Below are positions 1 through 8,941 of a stretch of 64,000 nt of DNA, one piece after another. Both the position numbers and the translations under genes were made by a program. Every line of letters begins with the position of its first letter. Position 1 is the first letter of the stretch. This DNA is from QHWT01 sp963755695. Lineage in GTDB: Bacteria > Acidobacteriota > Vicinamibacteria > Vicinamibacterales > 2-12-FULL-66-21. The notes beneath the pieces are model-generated. The model made no database searches, had not been told where the DNA came from, and saw only the letters and a program-made list of their open reading frames with translations. The stretch lies in the NCBI GenBank assembly GCA_963755695.1, contig CAVWLB010000010.1, forward strand, positions 682,001 through 746,000, in the 5' to 3' direction.

Positions 1-127
1 CGCCGGGACCTTGCGCAAGGAGTTTGGCGCGTCGATCGAGAACAATGCGACGCATGGCTCGGACGCGCGTGAAACCGCGAGCTTCGAACTGGGTTATTTC
101 TTTCCTGGTATCGAGCTGGTGCAGTAA
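1..127 (+). CDS. ndk: Nucleoside diphosphate kinase, C-terminal part
   Basis: Only the last 41 codons lie in the window, ending in TAA at 125-127. The enzyme transfers the gamma phosphate of ATP to other NDPs through a phospho-histidine. The fragment carries the family active-site signature NATHGSD, whose His is the phosphorylated residue, and a typical tail after it (ETASFELGYFF). It is followed 12 bases later by a DUF2905 gene and then dcd, so it sits in a nucleotide-metabolism cluster. The identification is secure although the N-terminus is outside the window. Confidence 0.95.
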   Translation, partial: AGTLRKEFGASIENNATHGSDARETASFELGYFFPGIELVQ

Positions 128-139
128 CCGGAAGGTCTT

Positions 140-334
140 GTGGGACGGCTGCTCGTTGGCGTGGGGCTGCTCATTGCCGGCATTGGCGTGCTGGTGATGC
201 TGGGACTGCCGATTGGACGGCTTCCTGGCGACATCGTGCTCCGCCGCGGCAGCGGCACGTTCTACTTCCCGCTGGCGACCTCGATTCTGGTGAGTGTCAT
301 CCTCACGTTGCTGATGATGTTTTTCCGCCGGTAG
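140..334 (+). CDS. DUF2905 family small membrane protein
   Basis: This 64-residue protein starts at a GTG preceded by GGAAGG. It consists of two hydrophobic segments, about residues 4-26 and 42-62, flanking a conserved polar hinge (GRLPGDIVLRRGSGTFYFP). That pattern is diagnostic of the DUF2905 family, inner-membrane proteins of unknown function. Length and both helices are complete. It lies between ndk and dcd with gaps of 12 and 8 bases, so it is probably co-transcribed with them. No function is claimed. Confidence 0.88.
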   Translation: MGRLLVGVGLLIAGIGVLVMLGLPIGRLPGDIVLRRGSGTFYFPLATSILVSVILTLLMMFFRR

Positions 335-342
335 ACCGACGC

Positions 343-897
343 ATGGCAATCAAAGCGGACAAGTGGATCAAGCGCATGGCCCTCGAGCACGGGATGATCG
401 AGCCGTTCGAGGATCGGCAAGTGCGCGTCGGCATCGTGTCGTATGGATTGTCGTCGTACGGGTACGACATCCGAGTCGCCGACGAATTCAAGGTGTTCAC
501 CAACATCAACAACACGGTGGTCGATCCAAAGAATTTCGACCCGCGGTCGTTCGTCGACATCAAGACCGACGTCTGCATTGTCCCGCCGAACTCGTTTGCC
601 CTCGCCCGGACGATCGAGTATTTCCGGATCCCGCGCGACATTCTCACCGTGTGCCTCGGGAAATCCACCTACGCGCGCTGTGGCATCATCGTCAACGTCA
701 CGCCGTTCGAGCCGGAATGGGAAGGGTTCGTCACCCTCGAGATCTCGAACACCACGCCGCTGCCCGCGAAGATTTACGCCAACGAGGGGATCGCACAGGT
801 GCTGTTCTTCCAGAGCGACGAGCCGTGCGAGGTGTCGTACGCGGACAAGAAGGGCAAGTATCTGAAGCAGCGCGGCGTCACGCTGCCGAAAATTTGA
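343..897 (+). CDS. dcd: dCTP deaminase
   Basis: The 184-residue product deaminates dCTP to dUTP, feeding dTMP synthesis in the cytoplasm. Family hallmarks are present: the N-terminal SYGYDIRVADEF block, the GKSTYARCG nucleotide-binding motif, the catalytic-glutamate segment (FVTLEISNTTPLPAKIY) and the glycine-rich end of the fold (ANEGIAQVLFF). Length matches the bacterial Dcd family. The ATG is eight bases after the DUF2905 stop, consistent with one operon. The C-terminus (KYLKQRGVTLPKI) resembles the closing lid of the trimeric enzyme. No defects are seen. Confidence 0.96.
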   Translation: MAIKADKWIKRMALEHGMIEPFEDRQVRVGIVSYGLSSYGYDIRVADEFKVFTNINNTVVDPKNFDPRSFVDIKTDVCIVPPNSFALARTIEYFRIPRDILTVCLGKSTYARCGIIVNVTPFEPEWEGFVTLEISNTTPLPAKIYANEGIAQVLFFQSDEPCEVSYADKKGKYLKQRGVTLPKI

Positions 898-935
898 CGT
901 GGTGATTGCTGGAACCCAGTGATCCGGTGATTTCC

Positions 936-988
936 ATCACCAGTTCACCGATTCACCAATCACCAATTCACCAATCACCAATTCACCA
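936..988. repeat. Short tandem repeat between dcd and the HIRAN-like gene
   Basis: Two perfect adjacent copies of the 15-mer atcaccaattcacca (959-973, 974-988) follow one diverged copy (936-950) and an 8-base partial copy. The array is AT-richer than its surroundings. It ends six bases before the next start codon, so it could affect translation or be a slippage hot spot. Confidence 0.85.
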
Positions 989-994
989 AATTCG

Positions 995-1315
995 ATGCCC
1001 CCCGATCCTCTGACGCACGTTCCCGTCGCTGCCGGTCTCGCGTATATCGAGCGCATCCAGCGCCTGCCATCGAAATTCACCGCGACGCTGGCGGCGGATC
1101 CCGGCAACCGGTTCAACCTGACCGCTGTCGTGGTACTGGTCAATGGCGAGAAGGTCGGCTACCTGCCGGCCGATCTGTCGCGCCGGTATCACGAAATTGT
1201 GAAGGCCAGAACCTGTGAGTGTCCCGGACGCCGCGTGCCCGTCGCCACGCTCGAGCTCACCGGCGTCGAGTTGCTGCTCGATCTCTCGAACGTGCCATGC
1301 GCGCCGCCGGCGTAG
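995..1315 (+). CDS. HIRAN-like domain protein
   Basis: The 106-residue cytoplasmic protein has no signal peptide or membrane segment. Residues about 40-75 contain the pattern VLVNGEKVGYLPADLSRRY, which resembles HIRAN or HIRAN-like domains (small beta-rich modules, some of which bind DNA ends). The rest is not recognised. Its 3' end overlaps the start of the M28 peptidase gene by 19 bases, suggesting coupling or an overestimated 3' end. Function is unknown and the domain assignment is by pattern only. Confidence 0.6.
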   Translation: MPPDPLTHVPVAAGLAYIERIQRLPSKFTATLAADPGNRFNLTAVVVLVNGEKVGYLPADLSRRYHEIVKARTCECPGRRVPVATLELTGVELLLDLSNVPCAPPA

Positions 1316-3007
1316 GACTGCTGGTTGCCCTCGCGCTCGGCGCGCAAAGGCCGTCGCCTGCGCCCGCGGTTTCGCCCGGCTTTCAGCCACCCCAATGGAC
1401 GCTGCCGGAGTCAGCCGAGCGCGCATATGAGGCGGTCGCGACTCGCGTCGATGGTACGGCGGCGATGGACATCGTGCGGTTCATGGATCAGGTACTGGCG
1501 CCTCGCGGCCAATCCCGGCTTCAACGCGTCAATCGATCACATCCAACAGCGGTTGCGCGCGGCGGGGTTGACCACGCGCATCGAGGAATTCCAGCCGCGT
1601 TCGAAGGGATGGGACTACGACATCGGCACGGTGGCGTTCGCCGACAGCGGCGAGGTGCTGCTCTCGCGCGAGCGCGACCGTGTGTCGCTGTGCATCAATT
1701 CGTTCTCGACGCCTGAGGGCGGGGTGGAAGTTCCTCTCGTCGACGTGGGCAGCGGCGCGGCGCCAGCCGACTACGACGGCAAGAACGTCAAGGGCGCTGT
1801 AGTGCTTGGATCCGCGGGGGTGGGGCAGCTGTGGCAGCAGGCGGTTCAGGTGCGCGGCGCGGTTGGCGTCATCTCCACCGAGATCGCCTCCTATATCCGT
1901 CCCGGCGATCCGCATCAGTTCACGTCTCCCGATCAGTGGGACGTGCTGCAGTGGAGCAGCGTGCCCTACGATGCGGATCGGAAGGCGTTCGGGTTCAAGT
2001 CGAGTCTGCGCGCCGCATCGAGGATGCGCGAGCGCTTGAAGGCGGGTGCGGTGCACCTCAAGGTCACCGTTCGTTCGACTTTCTACGACGGACCGAGCCG
2101 GTCGCTCATCGCCGAGATTCCCGGCGCGACCAAATCCGATGAACGCATCGTGATGGTGGCGCACGTGCAGGAACCCGGAGCGAACGATGATGGAAGCGGC
2201 TGCGGGACACTGGCGTCGCTGGCGTCCGCGATTGCGAACGCGATTCACGATGGTGCGCTGGCGCCTCCCGGTCGAACGTTGACCTTCATCTGGGCTGATG
2301 AAGTTGCCGGCAGTCGCAACTGGCTGGCGCAGCATCCCGATCAGGTAAAAGGCGTCCAATACATGTTCGCGCTGGACATGACCGGTGAGGACACGGCAAA
2401 GACTGGTGGTACGTTTCTAATCGAGAAACAGCCGGATCCGTCAGCCGTCTGGGTGCGCCCGTCCGATCCGCACACGGCATGGGGCGCAAGCGAGGTCGCG
2501 CGTGAATCGTTGCAGGGGAGCCTGCTCAACGACCTCCACCTCGCGATCTGTTTGCGTCGAGCGCGCGATACGAACTGGATGGTGAAAACCAACCCATACG
2601 AGGGAGGAAGCGATCACACGGCGTTCGGCGAAGCGCACATTCCGTCGCTGCTCAACTGGCACTTCACCGATCGTTACTATCACACCAACCTGGATCGCCC
2701 GGACAAGACCAGCGCCGCCGAAATGGTCAACGTCGGGGTCGCTGTCGCCACGAGTGCCTGGTTCCTCGCGTCTGCCTCCGAGCGAGACGCGCTCGCGGTC
2801 GTCGATCTGATTGGAGCATCTGCCGCCGCCCGGCTGGCGCTCGAACGGCGCCAGGCACCGGACGAGCGTGAGGTCCAGGCCGCGTGGGTGAAGTGGTATC
2901 GCGAGGCGCTCGATTCGGTCCGCACGCTGCCGGTTACCGGGCCGTCCTCTCAGGTCGACGCCAGAGTTGCGCAGTCGATTGCCGCATCGACCCGAGGATG
3001 GCAGTAG
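1297..3007 (+). CDS. Exported M28-family metallopeptidase, reading frame interrupted
   Basis: The open frame downstream of about 1493 encodes a complete M28 zinc-peptidase domain. Likely metal ligands are visible in HVQEPGANDDGSG, FIWADEVAGS, ALDMTGEDT and the closing His of LLNWHFTDRYYHTNLD. The natural N-terminus lies one frame away: ATG at 1297 gives the signal peptide MRAAGVGLLVALALG and continues to FMDQ. Removing one G at 1491/1492 (cagGtac) joins FMDQ to YWRLAANPGFNAS, the expected family sequence. The span is 3n+1 bases, consistent with one extra base. The protein is probably a periplasmic aminopeptidase or carboxypeptidase. The break is either a sequencing insertion or a recent inactivation. 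Confidence 0.82.
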
Positions 3008-3150
3008 CGTGGATGCGTTGCGCGGTTGCGTATGTCAATAGTTGAGTCGGTCGTGACGCGAAACGTTTCGGCGACGCCGCCATCGCGTGAGCCGAGCTGC
3101 GGTGGTTTGACCAATGCGTGTTGCGGGTGTTAAGATCAGAGTTCATCTGA

Positions 3151-3390
<240 letters not shown>

Positions 3391-3432
3391 CTAGGCTTAT
3401 ACGACAACGAGCATTGGGTGCTTTCCTTTCGT

Positions 3433-3786
3433 TCAGAACGCGCCGAGCGCGAGTCGCACGAGCCAGAGCAGGAACGCGATCGCGAGCGCGACCGGTGTCC
3501 CGACGACCAGCACGGCAACCGGAAGACTCCAGACGACACCGAGCAACCTGACGCCGTCCATCAGCGTGTTCCACGACCACCGCGACACACTGAGGTCGAG
3601 GTCGTCGCGGCCGATGGCGCGAACACCTCCACTCAGCGTGACGGCGCGCGTGCGGTTGATGACCGCGTCATCGCTGCGCACTCCACCTTGATCGATGGCG
3701 ACGCGGTTCCATGCGGCCGGATGCGTGCCGAGGTGAATCGGGTCTGAGGCGATCGCGGTCATTCGCCGAATCCTTCCGATGTGCAC
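3433..3786 (-). CDS. Hypothetical protein with C-terminal membrane segment
   Basis: The frame of 117 codons has an unremarkable polar N-terminal half and a convincing hydrophobic C-terminal half beginning near WSWNTLMDGVRLLGVVWSL and ending LLWLVRLALGAF. This could form one long or two short membrane helices. I do not recognise a family. It lies alone between the recombinase scar and groES and points away from groES. It may be the surviving C-terminus of a longer gene, since the start is not supported by an obvious ribosome-binding site. Confidence 0.4.
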   Translation of the reverse strand: MHIGRIRRMTAIASDPIHLGTHPAAWNRVAIDQGGVRSDDAVINRTRAVTLSGGVRAIGRDDLDLSVSRWSWNTLMDGVRLLGVVWSLPVAVLVVGTPVALAIAFLLWLVRLALGAF

Positions 3787-4174
3787 CGTTCGAAGGCGGA
3801 ACCAGGCTGGAGCGGAAGCGGAGTCGAACGGCGCCAGTCACTTTAGTGAGGTCGGCGGCTGGTGTCGGCCGGGGAACTTCAAGAAAGGAGTTCGAGCTTA
3901 TCAGAACTTGGGGGCGCCGGCACTGTGCAATTGCGCACACCGCGAGGAACACGCGCGCCTATATACTTCCCGCAGGTTTTCCGATCTGAGCCAGTCAGCG
4001 ATTAGAGGATCGGCTTCTGAAGGGTCCGCGCCGACGGCCCAACGCTGGCCACTCGTCGGAGCGTGCATGATTCTTCACCTTCTTCCACGTCATCATCGAA
4101 ATCGAGCGGTGGTTCCTCGTTCGCGGCGTGTTCGAATTTGCCCCCGCCCTTACGCCAGTTTGGAGTTCACCGTC
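3787..4174. other. groES upstream region, no gene recognised
   Basis: About 390 bases precede groES. I looked for a CIRCE inverted repeat (TTAGCACTC-N9-GAGTGCTAA) and do not see one, and no convincing sigma-32-type promoter can be fixed by eye. A near-palindrome around 3927-3943 (gtgcaattgcgcac) is the only notable symmetry. An upstream in-frame extension of groES through this region lacks any GroES-like sequence. Confidence 0.4.
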
Positions 4175-4471
4175 ATGAATGTCAGACCTCTGCACGATCG
4201 CATCATCGTTCAGCGCCTCGAGGAGCCGACGCCGCCGCCCGGCGCGATTATCATTCCCGATTCCGCCAGGGAAAAGCCGCAACGCGGCAAGGTTCTCGCG
4301 GCAGGGCTCGGCATCACCAGGAAGAGCGGCCAGCGGATTCCGCTCGACGTCCAGGCTGGAGACACCGTCCTGTTTGGGAAATTCTCCGGTCAGGAGGTCA
4401 GGCTGGATGGTACGGAATACCTGATCATGAAAGAAGACGATGTCCTCGCCGTTCAGGAACGGAGCCTCTGA
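4175..4471 (+). CDS. groES: Co-chaperonin GroES
   Basis: This 98-residue protein forms the heptameric lid of the GroEL chamber. It begins MNVRPLHDRIIVQRLEE, the canonical GroES start, with a GGAG ribosome-binding site nine bases before the ATG. The mobile loop (residues about 17-33, PTPPPGAIIIPD) and the C-terminal DGTEYLIMKEDDVLAV strand are conserved. Its TGA overlaps the groEL ATG by one base (TGATG), so translation is coupled. Nothing is missing. Confidence 0.97.
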   Translation: MNVRPLHDRIIVQRLEEPTPPPGAIIIPDSAREKPQRGKVLAAGLGITRKSGQRIPLDVQAGDTVLFGKFSGQEVRLDGTEYLIMKEDDVLAVQERSL

Positions 4472-6090
4472 TGGCCAACCAGATTGTCTACGGCGACGCG
4501 TCTCGGCAGGCCATTTTGCGCGGCGTCAGCCGCCTGGCGAACACCGTGAAGGTGACGCTCGGACCGAAAGGACGCAACGTCATCCTCGATAAAACGTTCG
4601 GCTCTCCCACGATCACGAAAGACGGAGTCACGGTCGCGAAGGAAATCACGCTCCGGGATCCGCTCGAAAACCTGGGCGCGCAGATGATGAAAGAAGTGGC
4701 GAGCAAGACGTCGGACACTGCCGGAGACGGCACCACGACCGCCACCGTGCTGGCGCAGGCGATTTATCGCGAGGGCGCGAAGAACGTCACCGCCGGGGCC
4801 AACCCTATGGCACTCAGGCGCGGCATCGACCGAGCTGTCGACGCCATCACGGGTCAGCTGAAAGAGATGTCCAGACCCGTCACCGGATCGATGATCGCGC
4901 AGGTCGGCACCATCTCCGCGAACCATGACGAGGCCATCGGGCGGATCATCGCCGAGGCAATGGAGAAAGTCGGCAAAGACGGCGTCATCACCGTCGAAGA
5001 AGCCCGGAGCATCGACACCTCTCTCGATGTCGTTGAGGGCTTCCAGTTCGATCGGGGATATCTATCGCCGTATTTCGTGACCGATCCCGAACGGATGGAG
5101 GTCGTGCTGGACAATCCGGCCATTCTCATCCACGAAAAGCGGATCACGTCGATGAAAGACCTCCTGCCGGTGCTGGAGCTGATCCAGCGTGCCGGGCGTC
5201 CGTTGCTGATCATCGCCGAGGACATCGACGGCGACGCGCTGGCGACGATCGTGGTCAATAAGCTGAGGGGAACGCTGCAGGTCGCCGCGGTGAAGGCGCC
5301 CGGCTATGGGGACCGACGCAAGGCGATGCTCGAAGACATGGCGGTCCTGATCAACGGCAAGGCCATCACCGAGGACCTCGGCTTGAAGCTCGAGAACATC
5401 AGGATGGAAGACCTCGGTCAAGCCAAGAAGGTGACCATCGACAAGGACACCACCACGATTCTGGAAGGCGCCGGCAGCGCGGAGTCGATCGCCGGCCGGG
5501 TCAAGCACCTGCGCACGCAGGTCGAGGAGACGACTTCCGACTACGATCGCGAGAAGCTGCAGGAGCGACTCGCCCGGATGGTCGGTGGGGTCGCGATCAT
5601 CAAGGTCGGGGCGGCCACCGAGACCGAGATGAAGGAAAAGAAGGCGCGCGTTGAGGACGCGATGCACGCGACCAAGGCGGCCGTCGACGAGGGTATCGTT
5701 CCAGGCGGCGGCGTGGCGCTGCTGCGTGCGTCGAAGGTGCTCAAGGGCCTGACGCTCCCCGTAGACGAGCAGGTCGGCGTCGCTATCATCATGCGTGCGA
5801 TCGAGGAGCCTCTGCGCTGGATCGCGACGAACGCGGGTCACGAGGGCTCGATCGTTGTCGGGCGCGTGAAAGAGATGAAGGACGACGAAGGCTTCAATGC
5901 ACAGACGGAGCAGGACGAGAACCTCGTGCTGGCAGGCGTGATCGATCCCACCAAAGTGGTTCGCTCGGCGCTGCAGAACGCCGCGTCCATCGCGTCACTC
6001 CTGCTCACGACTGAAGCCGTCGTCGCGCAGATCCCCGAGAAGCACTCAACGGCAATGTCACCCGGCGCAATGGGCGCTGGCATGTTCTGA
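4471..6090 (+). CDS. groEL: Chaperonin GroEL
   Basis: A full-length chaperonin of 539 residues that folds substrates in an ATP-driven double ring with GroES. Conserved blocks are visible: KVTLGPKGRNVILDKTFG, the GDGTTT nucleotide-binding loop, VKAPGYGDRRKAMLEDMA, the hinge-region VGGVAIIKVGAATETEMKEK, and DEGIVPGGGVALLRA. The C-terminus ends MSPGAMGAGMF instead of a long GGM repeat tail. Short or altered tails are often seen in additional GroEL copies, so this may be a second chaperonin of the organism. The upstream in-frame extension is rejected because the coupled ATG at 4471 follows groES directly. Confidence 0.97.
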   Translation: MANQIVYGDASRQAILRGVSRLANTVKVTLGPKGRNVILDKTFGSPTITKDGVTVAKEITLRDPLENLGAQMMKEVASKTSDTAGDGTTTATVLAQAIYREGAKNVTAGANPMALRRGIDRAVDAITGQLKEMSRPVTGSMIAQVGTISANHDEAIGRIIAEAMEKVGKDGVITVEEARSIDTSLDVVEGFQFDRGYLSPYFVTDPERMEVVLDNPAILIHEKRITSMKDLLPVLELIQRAGRPLLIIAEDIDGDALATIVVNKLRGTLQVAAVKAPGYGDRRKAMLEDMAVLINGKAITEDLGLKLENIRMEDLGQAKKVTIDKDTTTILEGAGSAESIAGRVKHLRTQVEETTSDYDREKLQERLARMVGGVAIIKVGAATETEMKEKKARVEDAMHATKAAVDEGIVPGGGVALLRASKVLKGLTLPVDEQVGVAIIMRAIEEPLRWIATNAGHEGSIVVGRVKEMKDDEGFNAQTEQDENLVLAGVIDPTKVVRSALQNAASIASLLLTTEAVVAQIPEKHSTAMSPGAMGAGMF

Positions 6091-6139
6091 TGCAGGCGAC
6101 CGTGACTTCAGGTATTCAATCAGATCGGAGCGGACGCGG

Positions 6140-6427
6140 ATGACGACGCCAGGCTCGCATCCGTTCGCCGCGACATCTGAGTATCGGTCTCTGCATAAAT
6201 ACCTGTACGATCGATTCGCGGACAGCGTCGTCCTGACGTTTGCCGAAATCGAAGACCTTCTCGGCTTCGCGCTGCCGGACGTCGCGCGCCTCGAGCAAGG
6301 ATGGTGGGCGAGCGCAGATCCTGACAGTACTCCATCCCCCCAGTCGCTGTCCTGGACGCAGGCCAACAGGTCTGCCACGCCGAGGCTACTGGCACAAGTC
6401 GTCGTATTCCAGCGCACATCAGCCTGA
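6140..6427 (+). CDS. Small conserved protein, DUF7662-like
   Basis: The 95-residue product contains YRSLHKYLYDRF, the strongly patterned LTFAEIEDLLGFALPDVAR, and then WW near residue 55. This succession (Y-x-L-x-x-Y-L, TF-x-x-IE-x-x-LGF-x-LP, WW) is typical of a short family of putative DNA- or ligand-binding proteins listed as DUF7662. It has no signal peptide. It follows groEL by 49 bases on the same strand but need not belong to that operon. The function is unknown and the family name is from memory. Confidence 0.6.
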   Translation: MTTPGSHPFAATSEYRSLHKYLYDRFADSVVLTFAEIEDLLGFALPDVARLEQGWWASADPDSTPSPQSLSWTQANRSATPRLLAQVVVFQRTSA

Positions 6428-6591
6428 CGCCGGGCCTGTCGTGTGTGCTGCCTTTCAGGGCAGAAGACGTCGCGCGTGCGATCGGGTACAGCGTCCGCCG
6501 TACACGTAACCTACGATCGCGACCGCGGCCAGTTCCGGAGCGGCCCTCAGACTTGTCACAGAGAAAGAAGTGTCAGCCGAGAAACTTGTCG

Positions 6592-6669
6592 TCACCAAGT
6601 CCTCAGCACGAACGCGAGCATGGTCACGGCCACCAGAATCCAGATTGTTCTCGTGATCATCACACTCAT
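6592..6669 (-). CDS. Candidate very small membrane protein (25 aa)
   Basis: A minus-strand ATG at 6669 opens 25 codons reading MSVMITRTIWILVAVTML and ending FVLRTW before TGA. This is a single amphipathic-to-hydrophobic helix of the size seen in known small membrane proteins. The ribosome-binding site is weak (GAAATCAG). It is the only coherent coding candidate between 6430 and 6850. The plus strand in the same place also gives a hydrophobic run by chance, so support is modest. Confidence 0.25.
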   Translation of the reverse strand: MSVMITRTIWILVAVTMLAFVLRTW

Positions 6670-6851
6670 CTGATTTCAACAATCGATGCGTCGGCTGACG
6701 ATAGCGCTGCCAGCAACACCACACAGGCTCGTCGCGATGCTCGCGAACTCGAAGATCGCGCCGCCTGGTCGCACGGATGAGGTCCGTAAGTGAATCGCAG
6801 TGTCTCATTGTGGACATCGCCCCGTGCGGACGTATGACACCCTGAGGCGCT

Positions 6852-7967
6852 ATGTCTAATCTCTTGAAAGGTGCGTTCAGCCACGCGCCGATCGGCATGG
6901 CACTCGTGGACATGTCCGGCCGGATGTTGCTTGTGAATGAGGCCCTGTGCCGGATCACCGGCTATACGAATGCGCAGATCCGCGTCCGCACGTTCCGTGA
7001 CCTGTCGGATCCGCACGACGCCGATATCGATGCGTCCCAGATTCGGGATCTGCTCGACGGGCGCGTCCCGGCCTATCACATCGAGAAGCGCTACCAACAC
7101 GCCTGGGGCCATTCAGTCTGGGTGTTATTGAGCGTCTCGCTCGTTCGTGACGACGTGGGCAGTCCGCTACACCTCATCGCGCAGGTGCAGGACATTTCAG
7201 CGCGCAAGAGACGCGAAACGCGTCTGGAGCACCTCGTCGATCATGATTGTCTGACTATGTTGTACAACGGCCGGCGCTTCGAGCAGGCGCTGGTGCAGGA
7301 GCTCAAATGCTCCGCCCGTTATGGTGACGGCGGCGGGGCAGTGCTGCTGCTCGACGTCGATCATTTCAAGGCGGTCAATGACCGGTTCGGCCACAAAGCC
7401 GGGGACGACCTGCTCAAGGCTGTTGCCGCAACACTGCGGGGCCGGATGCGCGAGACTGATGTCCTCGCACGGCTGGGCGGTGACGAGTTCGGGATCATTC
7501 TGCCCAGAGTCGACGGCGCCAAGGCGGAGAAGGTCGCGGATGGTATCGTGAAGGCACTCCGCCGCCAGACAGCGATGCCGGCCGAACACCACGTTCCCGT
7601 CACCGCCAGTGTCGGCGTCGCGCTCTTCGACGGCCTCACCAACATGGAGATCATGGCGGCAGCCGATCTCGCCATGTACGAGGCGAAGGCACTCGGTCGC
7701 GATCGGTTCGCGGTCTACCAGCAGCCGTACCTCGCGGCGCAGGAAGTGGCGTCGCCGCGCGCAGGCGCCGAGATGTTGCACACTCGCGTGGTTGCCGCGG
7801 TGAGCGAAACGGGACGGCTCGGTCCACAGATAATGAATGGGCATCGCCAGTCTCCGCGTCGCGCTCGAGGCGCAGGACCAGTGCCTCGACCACCGGCAGG
7901 GCGAGTGGGATCTCCTGGCGGGGGCCCGCAGGCGGCGGCAGACAGTTCGCGCGGCACCGGCGGATAA
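6852..7967 (+). CDS. PAS-GGDEF diguanylate cyclase
   Basis: The product makes cyclic di-GMP from two GTP and has no membrane segment. A PAS domain covers about residues 7-118 (APIGMALVDMSGRMLLVNEA; then QVQDISARKRRE). The GGDEF domain covers about 130-290 with an intact GGDEF active site at 209-213 and an RETD inhibitory I-site at 200-203, so product inhibition is expected. The last 75 residues are rich in Pro, Arg and Gly and look out of frame. The stretch ASPRAGAEM...ETGRLGPQIMN faintly matches the start of an EAL domain, so the gene may once have continued into a phosphodiesterase module. Confidence 0.88.
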   Translation: MSNLLKGAFSHAPIGMALVDMSGRMLLVNEALCRITGYTNAQIRVRTFRDLSDPHDADIDASQIRDLLDGRVPAYHIEKRYQHAWGHSVWVLLSVSLVRDDVGSPLHLIAQVQDISARKRRETRLEHLVDHDCLTMLYNGRRFEQALVQELKCSARYGDGGGAVLLLDVDHFKAVNDRFGHKAGDDLLKAVAATLRGRMRETDVLARLGGDEFGIILPRVDGAKAEKVADGIVKALRRQTAMPAEHHVPVTASVGVALFDGLTNMEIMAAADLAMYEAKALGRDRFAVYQQPYLAAQEVASPRAGAEMLHTRVVAAVSETGRLGPQIMNGHRQSPRRARGAGPVPRPPAGRVGSPGGGPQAAADSSRGTGG

Positions 7968-8053
7968 CGCCACGGCACAGTCGCGCCGGCACCTACCCTG
8001 CCGAACCGTCATGAAATGCCCGGTACCCGAGACGAAGTTCGCGGTCAGGACGC

Positions 8054-8266
8054 TTACGGGCGGGCCGTGGACACGGGGGTGCGGCGGCCCTTGACAGGAT
8101 CGCGCGGCTCAGTCTCCGTGTCGTAGAAGATGTGCGCGACAGATCGGGTCGAGCGCCCTGCATTGAGCGTCATCAGAGAAACCCCGCCCAATCCGAATCC
8201 CACCGCCACGATTGCACCGAATGTGGCGCCAGACATCCACCCAGGGACCAGGACAGCCCATCCCAC
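8054..8266 (-). CDS. Hypothetical small membrane protein
   Basis: About 70 residues: two tightly spaced hydrophobic stretches (WAVLVPGWMSGATFGAIVAV and FGLGGVSLM) followed by a polar tail ending near TETEPRDPVKG. The open frame continues upstream for about 30 more codons (including GSDNFLAAALVGW), so a GTG start slightly further upstream is possible. It shares its strand with the coiled-coil gene at 8344-8781 and lies downstream of it. I do not recognise the family. Composition and hydrophobic pattern make chance less likely but do not exclude it. Confidence 0.4.
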   Translation of the reverse strand: MGWAVLVPGWMSGATFGAIVAVGFGLGGVSLMTLNAGRSTRSVAHIFYDTETEPRDPVKGRRTPVSTARP

Positions 8267-8343
8267 AAGTGCGGCCGCCAGGAAATTGTCAGAGCCAACG
8301 AATAGAGTCGGTTTGCTCCCATCGCATGAACGTGATTCTGCGA

Positions 8344-8781
8344 CTAGTTAGGCTCGACTTTGTTCGTTTCGCGTATCTCACGGAGGGTTCGGCGCATCTC
8401 CTCGACCACTGCCATCTGTTCGAGCGTCGTCTTCAGGCTCTCGGCGGTCGCGCGCACTGAATCCACCGCGGCATGACGTGCGTCCTCGGCCGCGAGCCGC
8501 GCCTCTTCGCTGGCGGCTCGCGCCGTCTCCGCAGTTTCTCGTAGACGCTCTCGTCCCTGGCGGAACACTTCAGCCGCCTCACGATGGTGGTCGCGGACTT
8601 CGCGTGCGTCCTCAGCGAGTCGCCTGAACTGCTCCGCCTCGTTCCTGGCGGTCTCCGCCGAGACGACCTGCGCTTCCGGGTTCGGGCGGTCGTCTTCGGA
8701 ATCCTCGCCGCCGTTGTCGGCCTTCGATGTGGCGTCGTGCAGCTGCGACCGCCGCTCAGGGGGAATGGGTTCGTTTGCCAT
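8344..8781 (-). CDS. Coiled-coil protein of unknown function
   Basis: Starting at the ATG at 8781 gives 145 residues: an acidic low-complexity N-terminus (MANEPIPPERRSQ) followed by an almost uninterrupted heptad pattern rich in Ala, Glu and Arg (residues about 45-140, for example RLRETAETARAASEEARLAA). There is no signal peptide, so it is probably a cytoplasmic rod-like protein. The longer open frame to 9162 was rejected because its extension is Arg/Ser-rich and lacks coiled-coil character. No function can be assigned. Confidence 0.65.
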   Translation of the reverse strand: MANEPIPPERRSQLHDATSKADNGGEDSEDDRPNPEAQVVSAETARNEAEQFRRLAEDAREVRDHHREAAEVFRQGRERLRETAETARAASEEARLAAEDARHAAVDSVRATAESLKTTLEQMAVVEEMRRTLREIRETNKVEPN

Positions 8782-8941
8782 GCGATGTTTAGTTCGACCT
8801 TCCCCTGCAGCGTAGCAAACAGGTCGCACGAGCGATGTCCCTAAGGGGACATCGACAAACCTCGAGCTTCGGCGGGCCGCGAGTGTTCCATTCAGTGCAG
8901 CTATCCTCCTCAGCTCCGGCATACGCTCTCGAGGATCGGAG

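Noticed and set aside
3787..4174. CIRCE element for groES
   Set aside because: No inverted TTAGCACTC repeat is present in the upstream region.
4063..4470. Extension of groEL to a 675-codon frame
   Set aside because: The extra 136 codons are a shifted reading of groES; the TGATG overlap fixes the start at 4471.
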